A stretch of DNA of 64,000 nt, taken from contig CM044312.1 in assembly GCA_024291935.2 (NCBI GenBank), forward strand, positions 363,501-427,500, written 5' to 3'. The stretch comes from Okapia johnstoni (Eukaryota; Chordata; Mammalia; Artiodactyla; Giraffidae). The translations under genes were made by a program, and so were the position numbers. Positions 12,601 through 24,600 of this stretch are shown one piece after another. Below the pieces are notes generated by a model. It worked only from the letters and a program-made list of their open reading frames with translations. It searched no databases and was not told the origin of the DNA. Each line of letters begins with the position of its first letter. Within the stretch, counting starts at the first letter, position 1.

Positions 12601-15600
12601 ACACGTGAATAGTTGCCTTAGTGCAGCAGATTCAAGTTTTGCTTTTTGGAACTTTCTGGAATATTTTTTCTTTCTGAATACTTTTGATCCATAATTGGTT
12701 AAATCTGAGGAGATGGAGCTGGAACCCTCGGACACTGAGGCCCAACTGTTTTTGATTTCTGTAAGCCTCAGTTTCCCCATCAGTAACATGGAGACTATAG
12801 TAATACCTCCCTTAAAAGATTAGATGTGACAACTAAATGTCAGTGGCTAAAAACACTCAGTATAGTACCTGGCATACAGAAGTCTTCAAGTGTTTAAGAA
12901 ATAAAATATTTTCCTATATGTAGGTTTACCACTCTGGTGGGGTCCTGACAGCAGAGGTCAAGGTTTGGTAAGCTTGGATGAAGGTTCTGGGAGGAGCCAG
13001 GGAGACCCACTGTCTGCCCTTGGACATGTCCCAGAAATTGGTGGCCACCCACTCACGCTGACTTGACATTTGTTGGCGTTGCCTCTGGGGTGTACTTTTG
13101 AGGGTGTTTCAGAATCCTTAGGTCACATTGAGGTTCGTCTCAGGAGTGTGGATTAGACTAGACTGAATCAGGAGGCCTTTTCTAGAACTTCCCCAGGAGG
13201 TGGTCTGGGCTCGCTCTGAATGTGTTTATCCAAGGGGTCCTCCCCGGTAGCAAAGCACGTGTCTTCTGAGTCTGTGATCCACAGACTGAGTTTCTTCATC
13301 TATAAAGTGGAATTAGTGTCTTCCTTTAAGAGTGATTGTGAAAAGAAATTGAATCCATCTAGCTAGGACTCCAGCGATTGGGGTTGTTGTTGTTCAGTTA
13401 CTCAGTCATGTCTGATGCTTTGTGACCCCACGGACTGCAGCACGCCAGGCTTCCCTGTCCATCACCAACTCCCAGAGCTTACTCAAACTCATGTCCATCG
13501 AGTCAGTGATGCCATCCAACCATCTCATCCTCTGTCGTCCCCTTCTCCTCCCGCCTTCAATCTTTCCCAACATCAGAGTCTTTTCCAACACCAGAGCTCT
13601 TCACATCAGGGGCTAAAGTATTGGAGCTTCAGCTTCATTCAGCATCAGTCCTTCCAATGACTATTCAGGACTAATTTCCTTTAGGATTGACTGGTTTGAT
13701 CTCCTTGCAGTCCAAGGGACTCTCAAGAGTCTCCTCCAACACCATAGTTCAAAAGCTTCAGCACTCTACCTTCTTTATGGTCCAGCTCACATCCATACAT
13801 GACTACTGGAAAAACCATAGCTTTGACTAGATGGACCTTTGTCAGCAAAGTGATGTCTCTGCTTTTTAGTACTCTGTCTACATTTGTCATAGCTTTTCTT
13901 CCAAGGAGCAAGCAGTTGAGGTACCTTAAGCAAAGAAGGAGGAGAAAGGGGGGACTTTAAAAACAGAATGAGCAGGTACTGCTGTCTCATGAAAGCCACG
14001 CAGGGGCTGCAGCTGAGTATCAGGAACAGGATGAATGTGGCATGTGGCCACTGTGGCTCCCGTCCTCTCTCGGGCCTGTTCTGCTTGCTTTATTCTCTCT
14101 CCCCGAGACCAGTGACCTCTGGTCCTTCAGGCCACAGGCCAGAGTCCCAGCTGCCATGGCTCCGAAGAGGAGCTAGCCTCCCACTCTTCCTTTGTCCTGG
14201 CGTGCCCTCTTCTAGTTGCATCAGGCACAGGTCCTTGGCCCTGAGACCAGGAGTGGGGAGGACACAGCATTTGAACGAGGGTCCCAGAGGCTGATTCCTG
14301 CCACCCTCTGGGGGAGGCAGCAGTGAGGTGATGAGGCAGAAATTGGCAGGCAGGTCCTTGGAGCCCACTGGACTGAAGAGGGCCCAGAATGGGGCCACTG
14401 AGGAGTTTGGTGGGAATTTATCCTGCCAGATGTTCTCTGAGTTTCTTGGATGGGGGGTTTGCTATCCTGCATTATTTTGGAGCTTCTTGCCGCACTGCCA
14501 GGGTGCTGGTGCTCTCAGCAGCCCCTCCCTGTGCCCCGGGAGGGTCTGACAGCGCCCTTAGCACCCTGCATCTGTGTGGTGTAGAGGGAGTCCTCGTCCT
14601 GGCCTCCGAGCAGCGGGGGGCTGTCTGTCCTGTCGTTCTCTGTCTCTGGATCTCACAGGGCTTGCTCTGGCTCTCCTGCCCGGGGCGGCCCTGTCACCTC
14701 GGCTCTCTGTGCCTTCAAGGGTGACGCTCTTCCCAGTTTGCTGCATCCCAAGTGGAAGCTGGAAGTCTCAGGACTGTTAAAGCATAAGAAAAACATTCGT
14801 GACCTTTATCACCAGCCCAAATCAGCAAATTCAAAAGCTCTGGGGAAGGGCGGAGCCACCAGTCTGTCTGTAACAAACTTCCTGTTTAGGAGGCTGGCGT
14901 GTAGTCAGCACTGAAATGAGCAGTGTCTGTGGATTAGGATCCTGCTGGACCCACAGACCCTCAGAGGGCACTCAAGGGAGGCCCAGCTGAGACTGCCCTG
15001 CTGCTGAACCTGCTCAGACTGCTGGGGCTCCAGCGGCAGGGGGGCCCGCCCTCCCCCCACCTCCCGCTCCCTCACTGCTGCTTCTCACCCCTCAGAAAGA
15101 GATGATTTCCTGTCCTTTGGAAACACTTCCCACTGGCTCTTCAGTTTCCCAAAAGGAGATCCGTCCAGCCTGGGGGCTGATGGGGAGGGCACTTATTTTA
15201 GTTGCTTTTCCTAGATCTGCCCCTCCTGGTGACTCTTCCCTGCGGCCAGGTGGACTTTCCTCTCACACACCTGGACACCTGTTCAGTCACACACTCTCGG
15301 TCACACCCCTCCTGGTGACTCTTCCCTGCGGCCAGGTGGACTTTCCTCTCACACACCTGGACACCTGTTCAGTCACACACTCTCAGTCTCGTCTTCAAAC
15401 ACAAAATCACTTACACCCTTCTCCCTCCACCGCCCCTCCAGCTTGGCTCTTGTGTCCTTTGGCCTCCCCTGTGCTCGGGGACAGGCCAGCTCCCCCTTCA
15501 GGGCCTTGAACAAGCGTGCCTGGAGCCTTCTCTCTCGCATTTGTGTCTCTTCACACTCGGCTGAGTCTGTCCTCACGTGGATTTTGTCCCCGTCCCCCTG

Positions 15601-18600
15601 GTGGTATCCTGTCTCTCTGAACGTGGGTAGCATTCAGGTACATCTCATCATTTTGACAACTGTCCTGCAAGTAGGTGCTCTGTTGCCCCTGAGTTTACAA
15701 TCTAGTTTTAGTCCCTTGAGGTGATCGCCCTTTGGGAAGGACCTTTGAGAGTTTCTTTGGCCTTCTGATTCAGCAAGATGCCCCAGGTTCATGTTAACAG
15801 TTTTTGTCCCAGACCCAGAACCAGCCATTTCTTCAAAGTCTCCTGTTCCTTTTAGTGGAAGATGCATCTAGAGATCACAGTCAGGGTCTAGGGAATCCAT
15901 GGGGCTTCCCTCTTAGCTCAGTCGGTAAAGAATCTGCTTGCAAGACAGGAGACCCGGGTTTGATTCCTGGGTTGGGAAGATTCCCTGGAGAAGGGAATGG
16001 CTATCCACTCCAGTATGCTTGCCTGGAGAAACCCATGGACAGAGGAGACTGGCAGGCTACAGTCTATGGTGTCTCGAGAGTCGGACATGACTTAGCAACT
16101 AAACGGCCAGGGAGTCCTACGGAGGTTAGTTTCTCAGGACTTTATTAAAGTTGTTGTTTTTGAGTTTGGGTTTGTCCAAAGGAATCTTGACTCTTCAGTT
16201 CATACTTAACCTGCTCACTGCCCAGCTCTGTCACTCCGGTGTATGTGAGTCACAGAGGCCCTGCAGTCTCACGGAGCATCTTCTACAGTATAGAGCACAA
16301 GCACTGCATTATGTGCAGTATCCATCTTGACAGGAGAAGCATTGTTTTAATCAGTACTTTTTACCTGTCCATATCTGTTTAATGGAATCTCAGCCAACTA
16401 TATAGAAGTTATTCTAATTAAATACCCACTAGAAAAATGAGCAAAAAAAATACAAAAGTTGACTAAATGGATGGAACATGTCCCACTAATATCAGGAAAA
16501 AAGTGAAAGTCGCTTAGTTATGTCCAAGTCTTTGTGACCCCATGGGCTGTCCAGTCCATGGAATGCTCCGGGCCAGAATACTGAGTGGGTAGCCTTTCCC
16601 TTCTCCAAATATCAGGAAAATGCTGTTTGAAATAGTGATAGAGTAACCATTCTTCAACTGCCAAATAGACTGATTTTTAACATCTGTGTTTGGTGTGGAT
16701 GTAAAGAAAGTACATTTTATACAATTTTGATGGAAGTGTAAATTGGTACAATATTAGAGCAATTAGGTACTGACACGACTTAGCAACTGAACACCAAGGT
16801 GACATATATCAGAATAAAAAAATGAACATATATCTTTGACCAGAGCTTCCACTTTTTGAATGCTAGTCTCTGGAAGAACATGTGTGTAGAAAGATATTCA
16901 CTCAGTCATTTTGTTATTGTTGTTCTTCAGTTGCTAAGTTGTGTCTGACTCTTTGCAATCCCATGAACTGCAGCACAGCAGACTTCCCTGTCCATCACTA
17001 TCTCCCTGAGCTTGCTCAAACGCATGTCTGTTGAGTCGATAATGCCATCCAACCATTTCATCCTCTGTCACCCTCTTCTCTTGCCCTCAAACTTTTCCAG
17101 CATCAGGGTCTTTTTCAGTGAATCAGCTCTTCACATCAGGTGGCCAAAGTATTGGAGCTTCAGCATCAGTCCTTCCAATGAATATTCAGAGTTGATTTCC
17201 TTTAAGATGGACTGGTTGGATCTCCTTGCAGTCCAAGGGACTCTCAAGAGTCTTCTCCAACACTAGTTCAAAAGCATCAATTCTTTGGCCTTCAGCCTTC
17301 TTTATGGTCCAACTCTCATATCCATACATGACTACTGGAAAAACTAGAGCCTTGTGTATACAGACCTTTGTCGGCAAAGTAATGTCTTTGCTTTTTAATA
17401 CACTGTCTAGGTTTGTCATAGCTATTCTTCCAAGGAGCAAGTGTCTTTTAATTTCATGGCTGCAGTCACCATCCGCATTGATTTTGGAGCCCAGGAAAAT
17501 GAAATCTGACACTGTTTCCACTTTCTCCCCATCTATTTGCCATGAAGTGATGGGACTGGATGCCATGATCTTAGTTTTTTGAATGTTGAGTTTTAAGCCA
17601 ACTTTTTCACTCTCCTCTTTCATCTTCATCAAGAGGCTCTTTAGTTCCTCCTCACGTTCTGCCATTAAGGTGGTATCATCTACATATCTGAGACTGTTAA
17701 TATTTCTCCTTGCAATCTTGATTCCAGCTTGTGATTCATCCAGCCTGGCATTTCCCATGATGTACTTTGCATATAAGTTAAATAAGCAGGGTGACAATAT
17801 ACAGCTTTGACGTACTCCTATACAGATTTCTCATGAGGCAGGTCAGGTGGTCTGGTATTCCCATCTCTTTAAGAATATTCCACAGTTTGTTGTGATCCAC
17901 ACAGCCAAAGGCTTTAGTGTAGTCATTGAAGCAGAAGTAGATGTTTTTTTAGAATTCCTTTGCTTTTTCTGTGATCCAGCGGATGTTGGCAGTTTGATCT
18001 CTGGTTCCTCTGCCTTTTCTAAATCCAGCTTGCACATCTCGAAGTTCTCGGTTCATGTACTGCTGAAGCCTTGCTTGAAGGATTTTGAGCATAATCTTGC
18101 TAGCATGTGAAATGAATGCAATTGTACAGTAATTTGAGCATTCTTTGGCGTTGCCTTTCTTTGGGATTGGAGTGAAAACTGACCTTTTCAAGTCCTGTGG
18201 CCTACTGCTGAGTTTTCCAAATCTGCTGGTATAATGAGTGTAGCACTTTAACAGCAGCATCTTTTAGGATTTGAAATAGCTCAACTGGAATTCCATCACC
18301 TCCGCTAGCTTTTTTCATAGTAATGCTTCCTAAGGCCCACTCAGGATGTCTGGCTCTAGGTGAGTGATCACACTATTGTGGTTATCCTAATCATTAAGAG
18401 CTCTTTTGTATAGTTCTTCTGTGTATTCTTGCCACCTCTTCTTAATCTCTTCTGCTTCTGTTAGATCCTTGCCATTTTTGTCCTTTGCTGTGCCAACAAA
18501 AGTCCGTCTAGTCGAGGCTATGGTTTTTCCAGTGGTCATGTATGGATGTGAGAGTTGGACAGTGAAGAAGGCTGAGCGCCGAAGAATTGATGCTTTTGAA

Positions 18601-21600
18601 CTGTGGTGTTGGAGAAGACTCTTGAGAGTCCCTTGGACTGCAAGGAGATCCAATCAATCCATCCTAAAAGAGATCAATCCTGGGTGTTCATTGGAAGGTC
18701 TGATGTTGAAGCTGAAACTCCAATACTTTGGCCACCTCATGCGAAGGGTTGACTCATGGAAAAGACCCTAATGCTGGGTAGGATTGGGGGCCGGAGGAGA
18801 AGGGGACGACAGAGGATGAGATGGTTGGATGGCATCACCGACTCAATGGACATGGGTTTGGGTAGACTCTGGGAGTTGGTGATGGACAGGGAGGCCTGGC
18901 GTGCTGCAGTTCATGGGGTCGCAAAGAGTCGGACACGACTGAGCGACTGAACTGAACTGAACTGTGCCTATCTTTGCATGAAATGTTCCCTTGGTATCTC
19001 CAACTTTATAAAGAGATTTCTAGTCTTTTCCATTCTATAGTTTTCCTCTGTTTCTTTGCATTGTTCACTTAAGAAAGCTTTCTTATCTCTTTTTGCTGTT
19101 CTCTGGAGCTATACATTCAGTTGGCTATATCTTTCCCTTTCGCTTTGCTTCTTTTCTCAGCTATTTGTAAAGCCTCCTCAGACAACCACTTTGCCTTCTT
19201 GCATTTCTTTTTCTTGGGGGTGGTTTTGGTTATCACCTCCTGTACAATCTTAGGAACCTCCGTCCATAGTTCTTCAGGCACTCTCTCTACCAGGTCTAGT
19301 CCCTTGAATCTATTTGTCACTTTCGCTGTATAATCATGAGGGATTTGATTTAGGTCATACCTGAATGGCCTAGTGGTTTTCCCTACTTTCTTCAGTTTGA
19401 GCCTGAATTTTGCAATAAGGAGCTCATGATCGGAGCCACAATCAGCTCCCGGTCTTGTTTTTGCTGACTGTTTAGAGCTGCTCCATCTTTGGCTGCAAAG
19501 AATATAATCAGTCTGATTTCAGTATTGACCATCTGGTGATGTAGATGTGTAGAGTCATCTGTTGTGTTGTTGGAAGAGGGTGTTTGCTATGACCATTACT
19601 TATATAATAAAAGAGAAACTGCAAATATTCTAAGTGCTCATCAATAGGAGGGTGGGTATATAAATAATTTTGAATTTACTGGAGAAAATTATGATATCAA
19701 AAAACATAAGAACAGGCAAGCTATCAGTAGCAATAAGGGACAACAGCTTTGATATTTTATAAAGTGAAAATCAAGGTATAGGACAGCATTAGGTACTGAG
19801 TAACCCATTTCATTTATAAAAGAAACAGACTTGTATAATTTGATAATGATAATTAGAAGTAGTTTGCATACTTATTATATTTGCCCTTTTTTTTAAAAAC
19901 AGCTTTTAGAAATTAACTGGACAGGATTGACTAATCTTCTCGACATTCCTGGATTGAAGTAAGTACTCTGTCATGCCCTGTGGCCAGCTTGCTGATGGCA
20001 TGTGCGTTGGCAGCATCATGAGACAGCCCAGCGGCTGAGCGCCGTCTCCCAGGCAGGGCTCTCAGGCTCCCGGAGCCCGAACCGCGTCTCAGGCTCTGGG
20101 CTGCAGCTGCACGCTAGCCCTGTCGGGACCAGATGGAGCCATTTCATCTGTCAGGAAGGTGTCTTTTCGGTTTTGCTGTTTTAATATCCCAGAAAAATAA
20201 AGAAAACTTTAAAAAGTTTTCAAGCTGATATGTTTCGAGACAAGCCCTTTCTGGCTGTGTTGCCTTCTCTGCCTTGACCTACTCCTCCTGGGCGGGGAGG
20301 AGTCAGCCTGGACCTGCGGCTGCGGGGCGCACTGGGAGTCCTTTCGCTGTTCCGCATGCTGTAGTGTCTGAACCGTGAGGACTCCTTCCAGATGAGCTGT
20401 GAAGCCTTCGGGGCATGTCCCTCCTGTGAGAGCAGTGAGGCTTCCTAGTCAGGCTTCCGGTCATCTGTCTTCCAAGATGGAAGGCGACAGTGGCAGACCA
20501 TTAGTCACCACGAAGCAGGAAACCTGCTTCTTCTGGTTTCACCACTGCATTTGAAGGTTAAAGTGCGTTAAGTGTTGGTTACAGTTACGTGTGTTCCTAG
20601 TGGACACTTTGTTAATCTGTGGGGTTCTTTTGCCTAAAATAGCTTAGAGAATTGAATTGTGAAAGCCTTGGTTCGCTTGTTTTCTATTCTTTTGTGTTTA
20701 TTATGTCCTTGAGGAGAGTGAAAAAGTCGGCTTAAAGCTCAACGTTCAGAAAACTAAGATCACGGCATCTGGTCCCATCACTTCATGGGAAATAGATGGG
20801 GAAACAGTGGAAACAGTGTCAGACTTTATTTTTTTGGGCTCCAAAATCACTGCAGATGGTGCTTGCAGCCATGAAATTAAAAGACGCTTACTCCTTGGAA
20901 GGAAGGTTATGGCCAACCTAGATAGCATATTTAAAAGCAGAGACATTAGTTTGCCAACAAAGGTCCGTCTAGTCAAGGCTGTGGTTTTTCCAGTGGTCAT
21001 GTATGGATGTGAGGGTTGGACAGTGAAGAAAACTGAGTGCCGAAGAATTGATGCTTTTAACTGTGGTGTTGGAGAAGACTCTTGAGCGTCCCTTGGACTG
21101 CAAGGAGATCCAACCAGTCCATCCTAAAGGAGATCAGTCCTGGGTGTTCGTTGGAAGGACTGATGTTGAAGCTGAAACTCCAATACTTTGGCCACCTGAT
21201 GCGAAGAATTGACTCATTGGAAAAGACCCTAATGCTGGGAAGGGTTGGGGACAGGAAGAGAAGGGGACGACAGAGGATGAGATGGTTGGATGGCATCACC
21301 GACTCAATGGACATGGGTTCGGGCAAACTCCAGGAGTTGGTGATGGACAGGGAAGCCTGGCGTGGTACGATTTATGGGGTTGCAAAGAGTCGGACACGAC
21401 TGAGCAACTGAACTCAACTGAACTGAAGTGGCCATTAGAAAGAATTTTATTTTGTTTCATTATCAGGAAAAAATGAAGAGTTTAATAAGCTGAGGCATAG
21501 TTGTAATAATAAGTCTTTTTTAGGTACTGTGGTTTATTGGGTATAGAAAAGTACCGTTATCTTGGGTTCTTGGAAAGATTCTTGGAAAGAACAGCTTTAA

Positions 21601-24600
21601 AAGAATTTTGTAAAAGGGTTGGTTAGGATTCTTGCTAACCCAAGAGCAAACCCAGCTCACTTGGTCTTCATTAAGCGAGTAAGGTTTTTGAAAGACAGTC
21701 TATTCATTCATCCAATAAGCGGGTGGGGAGCATCTGCTCTGGGCGCTGAGTGTGGCCTGCAGCCCTGTCAGGTGGCCAGACTGGGCCGGGTACCAATGTC
21801 CCAAGGACGGCTCCGGACTTGGATTTCTGTGTGTGGCTGTGTTGCCAGGCAGGCTCATGCTGTGGAGTAGCGGCTTCTAGCTTCTGTGCTGCGCGCGTGC
21901 TCACCACCCTCAGTAGTACTGATGTCCCAAGGACGGCTCCGGACTCGGGTTTTCTGTGTGGCTCTGTTGCCGGGCAGGCTCGTGCTGTGAGGTAGCGGCT
22001 TCTAGCTTCTGTGCTGCACGCGTGCTCACCACCCTCAGTAGACAGTCTTCTAGCTTCTGTGCTGTGTGTGTGCTCACAACCCTCAGTAGATAGTCTTCTA
22101 GCTTCTGTGCTGTGCGCGTGCTTACCACCCTCAGTAGATAGTCTTCTAGCTTCTGTGCTGCGCGCGTGCTCACCACCCTCAGTAGTACTGATGTCCCAAG
22201 GACGGCTCCGGACTCGGGTTTTCTGTGTGGCTCTGTTGCCAGGCAGGCTCGTGCTGTGAGGTAGCGGCTTCTAGCTTCTGTGCTGTGCGCATGCTCACCA
22301 CCCTCAGTAGACAGTCTTCTAGCTTCTGTGCTGCGCGCGTGCTCACAACCCTCAGTAGACAGTCTTCTAGCTTCTGTGCTGCGCACGTGCTCACCACCCT
22401 CAGTAGACAGTCTTCTAGCTCCTGTGCTGCGTGCGTGCTCACCACCCTCAGTAGGCAGTTCCCACAAATGTCCCTCTGGTTCCAGCAGGAGTTCCAGAGT
22501 TGACCTCTGTGTGTCCACCTCCCTTGGACACATTCTCCTGGTTCTGGTGATCAGGTCTGGATTTTGTGCCCACCCTGAGAGGAGGCAGAGAAGTGCTTGA
22601 GAAAGTTGCAGTGAAGGACAGGAAGTCCCCGAAAGGAAGGACTCCAGGAGTTGGAGAAAAGGATGCTGGTCAGTGGCCAAAACACCAAGTCCCTGCTGTC
22701 CTTTAGTGCAGAAAAGAATGTGCGTTCTGCTTCCCTCCCCTCAGTACCGTGACCCATGCTTGTCAGGCGTCTCCTCTGCAGGTAGCGTTGTGGCAGAGAG
22801 CTGGTGGGTGGCTCCTGCCTGTGAGCCCGCAGCTCTGGAGTCCGTCCCAAACTGCTGGGAAGGCGGAAACACATGTGCACAAGAACACACAGACACACAC
22901 GCGCAGGCGCAGCTTCGTTTCGTTTCGGATTTTATGTGAAGACAGACTCTCTGTATGGTATACCTTCTAGCTATTGTTTTATATGTAGATTTTTATTCAC
23001 ATATAAAACATATTCTTATATATTAGGTATATATAGGATTGCATATATTGTTAAGAGTATATATGCATATATATTAGAAATACAGGTGGAAATAGATACA
23101 CACCATGCAAAAATGAGGCCATGGTATAAAAGAAATATAGTAAAATACTCCTTTAAAATTACATATATTTATATATGACATAATTTATATGTAATTATGT
23201 AAATTTCATGCTGTAAAATATATGCATGTGTACTTAACATAAAACTTGGGCCACTATTTTGTGAAGATTTTATCAAGTAACAGCTGTGGCAGACCTTATC
23301 TTGTAAATATTCAATAACTTTGAACCTAACATAACATAATGAAATCTTGCCCCGAGCTTTACTAAATGAATGTCTGCCTGCTCCCTGCATTGACTGCAGA
23401 ACAGAAGCCAAGGTGTGAGAAGTAGCAGGACGCCTGAGTCACTTCACCTCACCACGCGTGTTTGCGCTCCCTGCCGCTGTTCAGTGAGGAGCCCTGACCC
23501 GAGTGCGAGGGGTGAAGACTGTAGGTGATGCGCAGGGCTGGTTCAGGAAGACCAGGAGGGTGGAAGGCGTGAGGAAGCCAAGCTGTGTGCTGAGCCCTGC
23601 CGCAGTCAGGACGGGGGAAGCGGCGGCTCGGGGGGTGTGCAGCCGTGCTCGGGAGCCGTCGGTGGAGGTGCCGGCTGGGCCTTCTGCTGGCAGCACAGGC
23701 ATCAGCGGGAGGTGAGGCGCAGCCCGCCACATGGCAGCTGACAGGTTCCTGAAGCACTTATGTCAGCAGTGAGGGGCCTTCTGTCTCAGCAGATTTTTCA
23801 ATATAAACAAAACTCGTGCGTCTGCAGGGAGATTGCCTGAAGTAAGAGTGTGCTGGGTGCTAAAGCTTTGAGGGACCACTTTGTCGTCAGCTTGGTGAAC
23901 ACCAGTCCAGTGTCTGCCAGCTTACGCCCTCCGAGTCCCTCTGGAGTGTAGACGCTGGTTAACTGGCCTCTTCTCAAGAGCGGAGCTGTCTGGGGAATGT
24001 GGTTCCCACATTGAACTGAGAGGGCTGTCGCCGAGCCTCCACATCGTGGTCGGCATTTGGACCCCAGCCTGCAGCGAGGCTCAGTCATCTCTCAGGGCAT
24101 GATAGGACTGTCACTGTGTCCCAGGGGATGTTCCAGCTGTGGTTCCTTTACGTCTGCCATGTTCATAATGCTGACATCTGAGAAGTACTGGCAAGAAGTA
24201 AGTTTCTTCTAGGCCTCTGCTGTTCTGGCTAAAGGTGCTCGCACAGGGCTCAGCTTCTGTGCCCTCAGAAGTGGTGTTGCAGAGAACCTTGGCTCTCCGT
24301 TTCTACACATTTACAAATAAGAGACAAAAAGTATATTGAAAGTACATTAGTTTCTTTAGCCCCCACAACTTTATTCCTACTACTGAATTCTCTGTGCAGT
24401 GGTGTATACTATTTCAAATTGATTATAGTCTTCAGTACCTAATAAAGTATAAAGAAGAATGAACTAAATTCTTTTGCTTCATTGGGAGCTCTGCGTATAT
24501 AACAAGAAAGATGAATTTAATGTAATAAATGTGAAATGAGTAAATGCTGATTTTCATATTCTCTGCACTTTTATGTGTTTGAAATATTTTGTTAAAATAA

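Larger units (their letters stand above)
11585..19902 (+). other. ESYT2: ESYT2 intron 6
   Basis: The longest intron, 8.3 kb. In order: CHR SINE, MER2-like transposon, two MIR pieces, BovB (13384-13913), unique GC-rich sequence (13914-15220), an 86-base tandem duplication, two SINEs, and an L1 split by nested BovB copies (16680-19850). The GC-rich part has several long open frames on both strands without recognisable domains. Confidence 0.7.

Noticed and set aside
17186..17797. Possible active BovB reverse transcriptase
   Set aside because: The YADD motif is altered, the element is 5'-truncated, frame breaks occur further 5' and another BovB interrupts it.
21794..22462. CRISPR-like array
   Set aside because: Units are joined head to tail without unique spacers, in a mammalian intron.
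21910..22680. 256-codon minus-strand open frame with repeated peptide units
   Set aside because: It lies over the 48-base minisatellite; the repeat length is a multiple of three, which keeps frames open on both strands. No start context, splice sites or family similarity.
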